Positions 51,867 to 60,959 of a stretch of DNA of 64,000 nucleotides are shown here, piece by piece. The position numbers and the translations under genes are program-made. The DNA lies in contig NZ_AP038785.1 in NCBI RefSeq assembly GCF_047160095.1, forward strand, positions 372,001-436,000, read 5' to 3'. Every line of letters begins with the position of its first letter. Position 1 is the first letter of the stretch. Under the pieces are notes generated by a model. That model ran no database searches. It was not told the origin of the DNA and was given only the letters and a program-made list of their open reading frames with translations. The stretch is from Rodentibacter abscessus. Its GTDB lineage: Bacteria; Pseudomonadota; Gammaproteobacteria; Enterobacterales; Pasteurellaceae.

Positions 51867-52451
51867 TTATTTTTTCTGCCAAATGAACTCAATTGCACAT
51901 TCCGCATCACCTAAGGTTTGGTCAATATGTGGCGGTAACCCTTCACGATAATAATCATGAACCTGAATAATACTTTCGATATTAACTTGATCAGAAAAAT
52001 GTTTTGCCAAATCTAAAACGTTCACAGATGAGGGCATTAAGGAGTGATTTTTATGAATAGTAAAACTATGCTTATGGTCTGTATTTTTAATCGAAGGCCA
52101 AATACCCTGTTCGTATAAATCTTCATCAGGAACTGTAACGATTAAAAAACCTTTTGGTTTAAGTACGCGTAACCAGTTTTCTAATCCGATAATAGGATCA
52201 TGTAAATGCTCTAAACAGTGGGAAGAATAAACAAAATCAAAAGTCGAATCCGGAATTGTTTCAAGATATTGCCCGTCACCATCTTCGAGATCCCAAGTTC
52301 TGACACTTTGCATTTTAGGAAAGACAGCAAGAAATTGTGCAAGTGAATCAGGCCCGCCCCCGATATCAATTCCATTCCCGACAAAATAACGATTAATGAA
52401 ATTAATATTTCTAATACGACGTTGAACAACTGATTTGTGAGTTTCTCTCAT
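51867..52451 (-). CDS. Class I SAM-dependent methyltransferase
   Basis: A 194-residue methyltransferase (methyltransferase-11 type). Motif I is VGNGIDIGGGPDSLAQFL, acidic motif II is VRTWDLEDGDGQYLE, and DFVYSSHCLEHLHDPIIGLENWLRVLKPKGFLIVTVPDEDLYEQ follows. The C-terminal half contains a phosphate/SAM edge strand but no recognisable substrate domain. It stands alone between nikO and pepA. Its type is often found near glycan or surface-modification loci. The substrate is unknown. Confidence 0.82.
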   Translation of the reverse strand: MRETHKSVVQRRIRNINFINRYFVGNGIDIGGGPDSLAQFLAVFPKMQSVRTWDLEDGDGQYLETIPDSTFDFVYSSHCLEHLHDPIIGLENWLRVLKPKGFLIVTVPDEDLYEQGIWPSIKNTDHKHSFTIHKNHSLMPSSVNVLDLAKHFSDQVNIESIIQVHDYYREGLPPHIDQTLGDAECAIEFIWQKK

Positions 52452-52483
52452 AATTTTTATCCTTATTTTTGCCTTCTATGAAC

Positions 52484-52520
52484 GAAAATAGAGGTGTGAT
52501 TTTACCACATCTCTATTTTC
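52484..52520. terminator. Long inverted repeat after pepA
   Basis: GAAAATAGAGGTGTG pairs with CACATCTCTATTTTC (one G-U) across 7 nt. It follows pepA on the minus strand. The U-tract is poor, so termination is likely but not certain. Confidence 0.6.
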
Positions 52521-52557
52521 CAATTAATTTGTGATTAATATAGCACACACAATAATG

Positions 52558-54033
52558 TTATTTTACCTGATTAATCAAAAACTGCGTTAATAAGGAAACC
52601 GGGCGACCTGTTGCACCTTTATTTGCGCCTTGAAGCCAAGCGGTGCCTGCGATATCTAAATGCGCCCAACGATATTTTTTGGTGAAGTTAGATAAAAATG
52701 CGCCGGCAGTGCTTGCGCCTCCCCAACGTCCGCCGATATTGGCGAGATCCGCAAACGGGGATTTGAGTTGCTCTTGATATTCTTCGCTTAATGGTAAATG
52801 CCACGCTTTGTCCTGAGTTTGTTGTGCGGCATTAAGTAAGTCGTTTGTCAGATTTTTATCCTCTGAGATTAATCCGCTGTTGTGTTGACCTAAAGCAACG
52901 ACACAAGCACCTGTTAAGGTGGCCACATCAATAACCAATTCCGGTTCGAAACGCTCTACATAGGTGAGGGCATCGCAAAGCACGAGGCGACCTTCCGCGT
53001 CTGTATTTAACACTTCTACGGTTAAGCCGTTCATTGTAGTGAGAATATCGCCGGGGCGGTAGGCGTTGCCGTCCGGTAAGTTTTCACAGCCGGCAAGAAC
53101 CGCAATTATGTTGAGAGGTAAATTTAATTCAGCAACGGCTTTCATTGTACCGAATACGGAGGCTGCACCGCCCATATCGTATTTCATTTCATCCATTTCT
53201 GCTGCCGGTTTTAAAGAGATGCCACCGGCATCAAAGGTTAAGCCTTTGCCGACAAGGACGATAGGTTTGGCATTTTTATCGGGTGCATTGTTAAAGTGAA
53301 GAACAGACATATAAGCTGAATTTGCCGAACCGCGGGAAACGGCTAAATAGGCGTTCATACCCAGCTCCGCCATTGTTTTTTCATCAATTACATCAAGTGA
53401 AAGTGCGGTTGATTTTTCCGCTAAATTTTTTGCTTGTTCGGCGAGATAAGCAGGGTTGCACACATTCGGCGGCATATTGGCGATATCACGTGCCGCTTTC
53501 ACGCCGGAAGCAATTGCCTGTGCGTGAGTAATCGCAAGTTCTGCTTGTTTGCTATCGGCGTTGAACGTAATACTTTTTAAATTCAGTGCTTCTGCTTTTT
53601 TAGATTTGAATTGATCGAATTGGTAATTGGTGTGCTCGATAGTTTCAATGGCAAAACGCACATTCCAGTAGAGATCGCGATTTTTAAGTTCAATTTCTGT
53701 TAAATAGGAAACGGCTTCCTGTATATTTGCTTCTTTTAATGCCTTTAAGGTGTTTTGAATAAGTTGTTTATATTGGCGTTCGGTCAGTTCTCCCTTTTGT
53801 CCGCAACCAACGATAAGTACACGTTTTGCTGCAATGCCGTTAAGATCGCGCAGTAAAAGGGTTTGCCCTAATTTACCGGTGAGTTCGCCGGATTTGATTA
53901 ATTGATTCAGATAGCCCTGTGTGGCGTGGTCGATTTCACTGAAACTTTTTGAAAATTCGTTGTTCTCATACACACCGATTAAGATACACTCTACAGCTTG
54001 AGAAAGTGCGGTCGATTTTGCTTGATATTTCAT
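52558..54033 (-). CDS. pepA: Leucyl aminopeptidase A
   Basis: A 491-residue M17 aminopeptidase. The metal-binding blocks are LVGKGLTFDAGGISLKPAAEMDEMKYDMGGAA and VLNTDAEGRLVLCDAL (the NTDAEGRL signature), with the C-terminal GRWGGASTAGAFLSNF and WAHLDIAGTAW. It is cytoplasmic and hexameric in E. coli, with an extra DNA-binding role in XerCD recombination. It is divergent from lptF. Length is normal. Confidence 0.96.
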   Translation of the reverse strand: MKYQAKSTALSQAVECILIGVYENNEFSKSFSEIDHATQGYLNQLIKSGELTGKLGQTLLLRDLNGIAAKRVLIVGCGQKGELTERQYKQLIQNTLKALKEANIQEAVSYLTEIELKNRDLYWNVRFAIETIEHTNYQFDQFKSKKAEALNLKSITFNADSKQAELAITHAQAIASGVKAARDIANMPPNVCNPAYLAEQAKNLAEKSTALSLDVIDEKTMAELGMNAYLAVSRGSANSAYMSVLHFNNAPDKNAKPIVLVGKGLTFDAGGISLKPAAEMDEMKYDMGGAASVFGTMKAVAELNLPLNIIAVLAGCENLPDGNAYRPGDILTTMNGLTVEVLNTDAEGRLVLCDALTYVERFEPELVIDVATLTGACVVALGQHNSGLISEDKNLTNDLLNAAQQTQDKAWHLPLSEEYQEQLKSPFADLANIGGRWGGASTAGAFLSNFTKKYRWAHLDIAGTAWLQGANKGATGRPVSLLTQFLINQVK

Positions 54034-54163
54034 TTGATTTCCTTATTTGGTCTGTTTAATTTAGCGAAAATAAGGTATCATACGCGACCGGTTTTATCTA
54101 GGGTTATTAGGCGTTCATTCGCATTCTCCCCCCGATTTTAATGATAAAGAATAACGAAATAAG

Positions 54164-55258
54164 ATGATTTTAACTCGATATTTAACAAAAGAAGTATTCA
54201 AAAGCCAAGTGGCGATTTTGTTCATTTTGCTGGTGATCTTTTTTTCTCAGCAACTTGTGCGTGTATTGGGATCGGCTGCAAATGGTAAGGTACCGGCGGA
54301 TTTAGTGTTTTCGTTGTTAGGTTTAGGTATGCCGGCGATGGCGCAATTGATGTTGCCATTGTGCTTGTTTATTGCGATTTTACTTACTTTCGGGCGTTTA
54401 TATGCGGAAAGCGAAATTACCGTAATGCGTGCTTGCGGTGTAGGGCAAGGAATCTTGGTTCGGGTTGCGTTATTATTATCTTTATTAACCGCAGGGCTTG
54501 CTGCCTATAATGCTTTATGGCTTTCCCCTTGGGCAATTCAAAAGCAAAGCACGATTGTTGAAGAGGCGAAAGCAAATCCAACCATGGGAGCCCTTTCTTC
54601 CGGTCAGTTTATGTCCACCGGTAACAATGACTTCGTGTTGTTTATTGATCGTATCAAAGGCAGTCAAATTAATGATGTTTATTTGTTCCAAACCACGCCT
54701 AAAGGGCAATCCAAACCTTCGGTGGTGACGGCAGAAAACGGTGAACTGAAAGCATTGCCAAATGGTGATCAAATATTGAATTTACAAAATGTACAGCGGG
54801 TTGAAGGCACGGCGGCATTGCCTGATTTCCGCATTACACATTTTGATGATTACCAAGCCTATTTAGGCTATCAATCCACTGATAGTAAATCCGATGAAGC
54901 GGCGACACTTTCATCAGATGAATTGATGAAGCAAAACAGTCCTGCCGCCAAGGCTGAATTACAGTGGCGTATTTCTTTGGTGTTAGCCGTGCCATTGATG
55001 GCATTAATTGCCGTGCCGCTTAGTCGAGTCAATCCCCGTCAAGGTCGTTTTGCGAAAATTTTACCCGCATTATTGCTTTACCTTATTTATTTCTTATTAC
55101 AGAGTTCATTTAAATCCGCCGGTTCAGCCGGAAAATTAGACGCAGCGATTTTTATGCCTATCGTCAATATCATTTTCTTATTGCTCGGTATTATTCTGAA
55201 TGGTTGGGATAGTACGCCGATGTATAAACTCCGTAGTTTTTTTAGCCGAAAAGGGTAA
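54164..55258 (+). CDS. lptF: LPS export permease LptF
   Basis: A 364-residue inner-membrane permease of the LptB2FGC exporter that extracts lipopolysaccharide. Helices lie at residues ~15-35, 52-75 and 100-120, and three more at ~270-355. Between them is a periplasmic beta-jellyroll domain (~125-255), with NPTMGALSSGQFMSTGNNDFVLFIDRI. The coupling region GRLYAESEITVMRACGVG is typical. It lies 5 bp before lptG. Complete. Confidence 0.95.
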   Translation: MILTRYLTKEVFKSQVAILFILLVIFFSQQLVRVLGSAANGKVPADLVFSLLGLGMPAMAQLMLPLCLFIAILLTFGRLYAESEITVMRACGVGQGILVRVALLLSLLTAGLAAYNALWLSPWAIQKQSTIVEEAKANPTMGALSSGQFMSTGNNDFVLFIDRIKGSQINDVYLFQTTPKGQSKPSVVTAENGELKALPNGDQILNLQNVQRVEGTAALPDFRITHFDDYQAYLGYQSTDSKSDEAATLSSDELMKQNSPAAKAELQWRISLVLAVPLMALIAVPLSRVNPRQGRFAKILPALLLYLIYFLLQSSFKSAGSAGKLDAAIFMPIVNIIFLLLGIILNGWDSTPMYKLRSFFSRKG

Positions 55259-55263
55259 GCCGA

Positions 55264-56343
55264 ATGATGATGAATACCTTAGACCGTTATATTGGTAAAA
55301 GCATTTTAGGGGCGATTTTTGCAACCTTATTAACGTTTGTTGGTTTATCGGCAATTATTAAATTTGTAGAGCAATTTAGAAGCGTAGGAAAAGGTTCTTA
55401 TGATGTATTACAAGCGGTAGCTTACACATTTTTAACGATACCGAAAGATGTCGAAACCTTTTTCCCGATGGCAGCATTACTTGGGGCATTAATTGCGCTT
55501 GGCGGGCTTGCCAGTCGTAGCGAGCTGGTGGTAATGCAATCTGCCGGATTTTCCCGTTTTAAAATCGGTTTGGCGGTAATGAAAACCGCGTTACCACTGG
55601 TTGTTTTGACCATGGTTATTGGTGAGTGGGGGATTCCGCAAACGGAACAATTTGCCAGAGATATGCGTACACGTGCGATTTCCGGTGGTTCAATGCTTTC
55701 CGTAAAAAATGGTGTTTGGGCGAAAGATGGTCAGAATTTTGTTTTTGTACGTAGAGTGTCGGAAGAAGCAAAACTAAATGACGTATATATTTATAGCTTT
55801 GATGATAATCGAAACCTTATCGGTTTAAAACACGCCAACCAAGGAACCTATTTACCGGAAGAAGGCAAGTGGGAGTTACGCCAAGTCAGCCATTCAGTTA
55901 TCGGGCAAGAGCAAATTTCTAATACGAATCGATTATCCGAACGCTGGGAAACCAATTTAACACCGGATAAGTTAGGGGCGGTTTCATTGCGCCCAACGTC
56001 ATTGTCTGTTAGTGGGTTGTATGAATATATCGCGTTTTTAAAAGAAACGGGACAAGATGCAAGACGTTTTGAACTGACTTTTTGGCGTAAAATTTTCCAA
56101 CCGATTTCAGTTGGTGTGATGATGATGTTGGCGCTTTCCTTTATTTTCGGATCTTTACGAAGTGTTACTGCGGGGGCGAGGATCGTAACGGGAATTTGTT
56201 TCGGTTTCTTGTTTTATGTGGTAAACGAAATTTTCGGACAACTTAGCGTGGTTTATAGCATGCCGGCGATGTTTGGCGCGTTGATTCCAAGTCTATTATT
56301 TATCGCCATTATTTGGTGGTTATTGAGTAAGAAGCGGGATTGA
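55264..56343 (+). CDS. lptG: LPS export permease LptG
   Basis: A 359-residue partner of LptF with the same six-helix plus periplasmic domain plan. The N-terminus is MNTLDRYIGKSILGAIFATLL. The coupling segment is GGLASRSELVVMQSAGFSRFKI; the periplasmic domain contains SVKNGVWAKDGQNFVFVRRVS. Three ATGs in a row occur at the start (55264, 55267, 55270). It ends just before an intergenic palindromic element. Confidence 0.95.
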   Translation: MMMNTLDRYIGKSILGAIFATLLTFVGLSAIIKFVEQFRSVGKGSYDVLQAVAYTFLTIPKDVETFFPMAALLGALIALGGLASRSELVVMQSAGFSRFKIGLAVMKTALPLVVLTMVIGEWGIPQTEQFARDMRTRAISGGSMLSVKNGVWAKDGQNFVFVRRVSEEAKLNDVYIYSFDDNRNLIGLKHANQGTYLPEEGKWELRQVSHSVIGQEQISNTNRLSERWETNLTPDKLGAVSLRPTSLSVSGLYEYIAFLKETGQDARRFELTFWRKIFQPISVGVMMMLALSFIFGSLRSVTAGARIVTGICFGFLFYVVNEIFGQLSVVYSMPAMFGALIPSLLFIAIIWWLLSKKRD

Positions 56344-56349
56344 TTTTCA

Positions 56350-56498
56350 GCATTATGTATCACTTGCACAAAAGACCATTTTTTTATCCATACGTAGGGT
56401 GCGTTAGTCTTTCCGTAACGCACCAAATTGGGCTTTAATGGTGCGTTCCTTTGGCTAACACACCTTACTCTGTTTTATGCAACAGCTACATAATATCG
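56350..56498. repeat. Palindromic intergenic element, copy C (complete)
   Basis: A 149-bp element between lptG and fbp. Ends GCATTATGTATCACTTGCAC and (inverted) CGATATTATGTAGCTGTTGC are inverted repeats. Inside is GTAGGGTGCGTTAG ... CTAACACACCTTAC and a second inverted pair GTAACGCACC / GGTGCGTTCC. It has the same plan as copy A with many substitutions. Confidence 0.75.
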
Positions 56499-56516
56499 TT
56501 AATTTTCAACACATAG

Positions 56517-56576
56517 AAAGTGCGGTCAATTTCAATTGTATTTTAAAACGCTAAAGAAATTGACCACACTTTTTTA
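56517..56576 (-). terminator. Uptake-signal-derived terminator of fbp
   Basis: AAAGTGCGGTCAATTTC pairs with GAAATTGACCACACTTT. One arm is an exact uptake core; the other has a single base change (ACCACACTT). T-rich on the right. Confidence 0.7.
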
Positions 56577-56581
56577 GACGG

Positions 56582-57586
56582 TTAGTTGTCTTTAAATTCT
56601 TCCATCATTTTTTGCGCTTTTTTCACCATTTCTTCAGAACCGACAAATAAGGGTACGCGTTCGTGTAGCTCTTTCGGTTCTATATCTAAAATTCTGCGAT
56701 AGCCGTTAGTCGCCAAACCGCCGGCTTGTTCTGCTAAGAATGCGATTGGATTTCCTTCATAAAGTAAGCGCAATTTCCCTTCCGGATAAGTAGTTGCACT
56801 CGGGTAAATATAAATCCCGCCTTTTAATAAATTACGGTGAAAATCAGCCACAAGCGAACCGATGTAACGGGATACATAAGGGCGTTGTGTCGATTTATCT
56901 TCTTCTTGGCAGTATTTGATATATTTTTTCACACCCTGTGGAAATTTGAGATATTGCCCTTCGTTGATGGAATAAATACGACCGTTTTTCGGCATTTGCA
57001 TATTTTCATGAGACAGGCAAAAAGTGCCGATAGACGGATCGTAAGTAAAACCATTCACGCCGTGTCCGGTGGTGTAAACCAACATCGTTGATGAGCCGTA
57101 CACAATATAGCCGGCGGCAACCTGTTTGTTTCCCGGCTGGAGAAAATCTTCCAAAGTTACCGGCGTGCCGATAGGGGATATACGGCGATAAATGGAGAAA
57201 ATTGTTCCTACGGAAACATTCACGTCAATATTGGACGAACCGTCAAGCGGGTCTGTGAGAATCACATATTTTGCATTACGTCCTCGTTCGGTATCAAATG
57301 CGATGAAACTTTCTTCTTCCTCTGAAGCAAAACCTGCCACTTCTTCACGTGCCATCAATGCCGCTTTCATTGTGTTGTGAGCAAAGAGATCCAGCTTCAT
57401 TTGGCTTTCACCTTGTACATTCTCAACACCTGATTGCCCTAAAATATTCGTTAAGCCCGCTTTGTTTATATCACGGTGAATAATTTTCGCCAATAAACGA
57501 ATAGAAGACAAAATACCACTCAATTCCCCCTTTGCATTAGGGTATTCCGCTTGGCGTTCTACAATAAATTCACTTAATGTTTTCAT
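56582..57586 (-). CDS. fbp: Fructose-1,6-bisphosphatase class I
   Basis: A 334-residue gluconeogenic phosphatase. The start at 57586 (MKTLSEFIVERQAEYPNAKGEL) has AAGGAAAAG upstream; 37 further upstream codons do not fit the family. Metal-site and substrate motifs are EEEESFIAFD, DPLDGSSNIDVNVSVGTIFSI and YVSRYIGSLVADFHRNLLKGGIY. Length is close to E. coli Fbp (332). Confidence 0.95.
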   Translation of the reverse strand: MKTLSEFIVERQAEYPNAKGELSGILSSIRLLAKIIHRDINKAGLTNILGQSGVENVQGESQMKLDLFAHNTMKAALMAREEVAGFASEEEESFIAFDTERGRNAKYVILTDPLDGSSNIDVNVSVGTIFSIYRRISPIGTPVTLEDFLQPGNKQVAAGYIVYGSSTMLVYTTGHGVNGFTYDPSIGTFCLSHENMQMPKNGRIYSINEGQYLKFPQGVKKYIKYCQEEDKSTQRPYVSRYIGSLVADFHRNLLKGGIYIYPSATTYPEGKLRLLYEGNPIAFLAEQAGGLATNGYRRILDIEPKELHERVPLFVGSEEMVKKAQKMMEEFKDN

Positions 57587-57795
57587 GCTTTTCCTTTTAT
57601 GTTTATACAGATCGGCGGAAATTATATGCGATTTGAATTTTTCACAAAAAAGCCAATTTTTCAGAATGGGATCTTGATCACAAATTATTTTTTTCAAAAA
57701 ACGATTGACAGATCAATGATTTTCTAAACACTCATCAAAACGCTCTCTTTTTCCGTGTCAAGAAATTCTTCACATTTGTTTGGAACGCTGAATTC

Positions 57796-58482
57796 TTAAA
57801 TGCCCGATTTTCTTTCCTGTAACCATCTTGACAAGTGAATATCCACGATATCGACCAAGTGTTTGAGAAACGAAATGTCTTGTCCATTATGAAAACGTTG
57901 TGTATCACGAGAGCGAAACAATAAAAGTGCGGTCGGTTTGTGCGTATTTTTTGTCCCGAGTAGGCAGCAAGCAACGGAACCGATAGGAAATTCTTCCGCT
58001 AAAAACATTAGGGATTTTTCTTTATTGCTTAAATCTCCCAGATAAAACCGGCGTAAGCCAAAGCGTTCTAACCGAATAATTTCAAAGGCTTTTCGATCAA
58101 TCCGGTAGTGAGCAGGCAAACTGTTATCTTTTTCCCAGCTGTCGCTAAATAGCAGAATTTTAGCTCCATCCAATTCATAGGATTTTGCCCATTGATCCAA
58201 CTTATTTGCCGCAGAAAGAAAATTTTCCGCTTGAAAAAGTTTCTTTTGTAGCGGCATTAGAGCGAAAAAAATATCGGCTTCTTGAATAGCCAGTTGGTGA
58301 AGTTTTTCAATCTGTGAAGTTAACGTGGTGATTTGTTTACGTTGCTGTGCCAATTGTGCTTCAACGAGCGATATTGAACCTTTATGCGGGTGGTATAGCG
58401 TTAATGTTTCTAATAAATCGGGGTGTTGTGTGAAGAAATCGGGATGTGTTTTGAGATAAGTAATAATGTCTTGTGTATTCAT
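57796..58482 (-). CDS. DUF484 family protein
   Basis: A 228-residue DUF484 protein. The N-terminal helical segment includes the family signature ITYLKTHPDFFTQHPDLLETLTL, then SISLVEAQLAQQRKQITTLTSQIEKLHQLA, a probable coiled coil (~35-65). A GAF-like domain follows (~90-225). In many gammaproteobacteria this gene lies next to xerC or dapF, neither of which is visible here. It is between purA and fbp on the same strand. No function is known. Confidence 0.82.
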   Translation of the reverse strand: MNTQDIITYLKTHPDFFTQHPDLLETLTLYHPHKGSISLVEAQLAQQRKQITTLTSQIEKLHQLAIQEADIFFALMPLQKKLFQAENFLSAANKLDQWAKSYELDGAKILLFSDSWEKDNSLPAHYRIDRKAFEIIRLERFGLRRFYLGDLSNKEKSLMFLAEEFPIGSVACCLLGTKNTHKPTALLLFRSRDTQRFHNGQDISFLKHLVDIVDIHLSRWLQERKSGI

Positions 58483-58524
58483 GATAATGTAGGGGTGTGG
58501 TGTCGTTTACCACTAAATATTAGC

Positions 58525-58548
58525 AGGGCGTATATGATTATACGCCCT
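58525..58548. other. Hairpin in the purA-DUF484 gap
   Basis: AGGGCGTATA-TGAT-TATACGCCCT is a 10-bp perfect stem. A GTAGGGG at 58489 and CCCTAC at 58545 also face each other, similar to the inner repeats of the palindromic elements. It could terminate purA transcription, but there is no long U-tract. Confidence 0.5.
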
Positions 58549-58560
58549 ACAACTGCAAAA

Positions 58561-59859
58561 TTATGCACCGAAAGGATCACGTAAAATCATGGTTTCAACA
58601 CGATCAGGACCGGTAGAAAGAATATCTACCGGTACGCCGGTAACTTCTTCAATACGTTTGATATAGTTACGGCAGTTTTGTGGCAATTTATTGACATCGG
58701 TTACACGGAAAGTGTTTTCTTTCCAACCCGGTAAGGTTTCGTAAATAGGCTCTACGCCTTCCCAGTCTTTTGCTGCAAGTGGGGCATATTCCACAATTTC
58801 ACCGTTTGGCATTTTGTACGCAACACAGATTTTTATTTCATCAAAGCCGTCTAATACGTCTAATTTTGTCATACAGAAGCCTGAAATTGAGTTAAGTTGA
58901 ACTGCTCGGCGAATTGCTACCGCATCGAACCAACCGCAACGACGGGCCCGACCGGTTACTGCACCGAACTCATTCCCTTTGCGTGCAATTTCTGTACCCA
59001 CATCGTCAAATAATTCCGTTGTGAACGGGCCGCCACCTACGCGAGTACAGTAAGCCTTGATGATACCCAATACATAATCAAGATTACGCGGACCAAAACC
59101 GGCACCGGTAGCCACACCACCGGCGGTAGTGTTTGAGCTGGTTACGTACGGATAAGTACCATGATCGATATCTAACATCGTACCTTGTGCGCCTTCAAAT
59201 AGAATGTTGTCGCCATTTTTACGTGCGGTATCAAGGATCGTAGTAATGTCGGCCACCATACCGGTGATGACATCGGCAACCTCCATAACATCATTTAAGG
59301 TTTTTTGATAATCAACAGGGTCAACTTTATAGTAATTTACTAATTGGAAATTATAGTATTCAAGAATGTTCTTGAGTTTTTCGGCAAAAGTTTCTTTATC
59401 AAATAAATCCCCTACGCGTAAGCCACGGCGAGCGACTTTATCTTCATAAGCCGGCCCGATGCCACGACCGGTCGTACCGATTGCTTTTTTGCCGAGAGCG
59501 GCCTCACGAGCGTGATCCATCGCAACGTGATAAGGCAAAATTAGCGGGCAAGCTTCGGAAATTAATAAACGCTCACGCACATTGATACCGCGACTTTCAA
59601 GTTCGCCCATCTCTTGCATTAATGCTGCCGGAGAAAGTACCACACCGTTACCGATTAGGCAGGTTACATTCGGGCGTAATATACCGGATGGAATCAAACG
59701 CAATACGGTTTTTTCTCCGTTAATAATTAGCGTATGACCGGCGTTATGACCGCCTTGATAACGCACAACATATTTTACGCGATCCGTTAATAAATCAACG
59801 ATTTTGCCTTTACCTTCATCGCCCCATTGAGCGCCTAGGATAGCAACACTTTTTCCCAT
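58561..59859 (-). CDS. purA: Adenylosuccinate synthetase
   Basis: A 432-residue GTP-dependent enzyme joining IMP and aspartate in AMP synthesis. The P-loop-like GAQWGDEGKGKIVDLL is at residues ~8-24. Further motifs are VRYQGGHNAGHT, IGTTGRGIGPAYEDKVARRGLRVGDL, EGAQGTMLDIDHGTYPYVTSSNTT and TGRARRCGWFD. Complete and typical length. The 209-bp gap upstream holds no gene; it contains a short dyad ATGCGA-ATC-TCGCAT at 59972, which I cannot assign. Confidence 0.96.
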   Translation of the reverse strand: MGKSVAILGAQWGDEGKGKIVDLLTDRVKYVVRYQGGHNAGHTLIINGEKTVLRLIPSGILRPNVTCLIGNGVVLSPAALMQEMGELESRGINVRERLLISEACPLILPYHVAMDHAREAALGKKAIGTTGRGIGPAYEDKVARRGLRVGDLFDKETFAEKLKNILEYYNFQLVNYYKVDPVDYQKTLNDVMEVADVITGMVADITTILDTARKNGDNILFEGAQGTMLDIDHGTYPYVTSSNTTAGGVATGAGFGPRNLDYVLGIIKAYCTRVGGGPFTTELFDDVGTEIARKGNEFGAVTGRARRCGWFDAVAIRRAVQLNSISGFCMTKLDVLDGFDEIKICVAYKMPNGEIVEYAPLAAKDWEGVEPIYETLPGWKENTFRVTDVNKLPQNCRNYIKRIEEVTGVPVDILSTGPDRVETMILRDPFGA

Positions 59860-60068
59860 AATTTCACCTTTGGTTGAAAGATTAAATGAATAGTCAAACT
59901 TTTTTATTTTGACCCTGTTAAAATTTTACTTTGGCACTAGAGTGTCTAATAGCGATGTTTTAATGAAGAATGTATGCGAATCTCGCATCAATCACGGTTC
60001 GCTATGCTAAACTATTCCGCTGCTGCTTTCTAGTTTTTTCTTACGGTAATATGAGTTCAATCTAGTTA

Positions 60069-60851
60069 TTACTCGGATGTTTTGGGGTTACGACGAAAGA
60101 AAATACTAAATAATCCGAACAAGAAACCTATTCCTGCTCCTATTATCGCCCAGCTTTTCCGTCCTTGAGGTTTGGGAGCTTGAGGGCTTTTTATGAAATG
60201 AAAGGCGGTAAATTGTTCATCAAGCGGGCTTACGGATCTCATCATATTTAATTTTTCTTGCCAATCTTGGTTTCTTGCACTATTGCTATTGTTCAAGTTA
60301 AATTGTGCCGCAGTTTTCACTTGAGTAAATAAGTTTTTCCATTGAATAATGAGTTCATCATAAAGATGTTTTTGAGTTAGTGCATTGGCATTATTTATCA
60401 AGGAAGAGAGCGACGTATTTAATTGCTCCGATTCATTTAATCTGAGGGTTATTTTTCCACTTTTATTATTGATCGGTTGGAAATGGGTTTCTTCGATTAA
60501 TTCATTTAATAGAGGTATTTTCTCTTTTGTGTCGCCAGCTATTTTTTGTTGATAGTATGCAGAGTTTTCCCAAAAGTTTTTCAAGTTATCATAGGAAACC
60601 AGTTGCTCGGTAAAATTTTGATATACTTCATTGGGGATATTTTCATCCGCTTTATCTTGACTCTTCATCAGATGATACATTGAAGATAAAGAGTAGTAAT
60701 TGCCCAATTGAGATAAGGCAGGTTGGGTGATTTCAGCTTCCGTTTTCCATATCGGATGTACCCAATAACTGGTGGCATATCCGATTCCCCCGCAAAGTGC
60801 GGTCGAAATCACGAATGTTTTTAGCTTTGATTTTCTCTTTAAAGATGGCAT
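60069..60851 (-). CDS. Wzz-like polysaccharide chain-length regulator
   Basis: A 260-residue protein with a helix near each end: ~11-30 (FVISTALCGGIGYATSYWV) and ~233-252 (SWAIIGAGIGFLFGLFSIFF). The latter is preceded by the proline-rich stretch KSPQAPKPQGRK. The middle periplasmic part is helical (~35-220), with VHPIWKTEAEITQPALSQLGNYYSL as in Wzz/WzzE. Such copolymerases set polysaccharide length. No polymerase or glycosyltransferase gene lies nearby, so the target polymer is unknown. It lies between lysC and purA. Confidence 0.75.
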   Translation of the reverse strand: MPSLKRKSKLKTFVISTALCGGIGYATSYWVHPIWKTEAEITQPALSQLGNYYSLSSMYHLMKSQDKADENIPNEVYQNFTEQLVSYDNLKNFWENSAYYQQKIAGDTKEKIPLLNELIEETHFQPINNKSGKITLRLNESEQLNTSLSSLINNANALTQKHLYDELIIQWKNLFTQVKTAAQFNLNNSNSARNQDWQEKLNMMRSVSPLDEQFTAFHFIKSPQAPKPQGRKSWAIIGAGIGFLFGLFSIFFRRNPKTSE

Positions 60852-60910
60852 ATAAATTCCTATTTATTTTTGTTTCTCTTGAATTAATATGAATAACAAT
60901 ACAATAAAAC

Positions 60911-60946
60911 CGGAACCGTTTTTGATTTCGTCAAAAAACGATTCCG
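60911..60946 (-). terminator. Terminator of lysC
   Basis: GGAACCGTTTTTGA and TCAAAAAACGATTCC pair with one bulge around TTTCG. It follows the lysC stop on the minus strand. The run of A/T is inside the stem, so the match is imperfect. Confidence 0.6.
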
Positions 60947-60959
60947 ACTATTCATTTTT

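Noticed and set aside
57660..57695. CRP or FNR site before fbp (TTTGTGATCAAGATCCC)
   Set aside because: Only one half-site matches; the other half is absent.
59965..59990. Competence-type CRP-S site (TGCGA...TCGCA) near purA
   Set aside because: TGCGA-ATC-TCGCA has a 3-bp centre instead of the 6 bp needed; probably just a short dyad.
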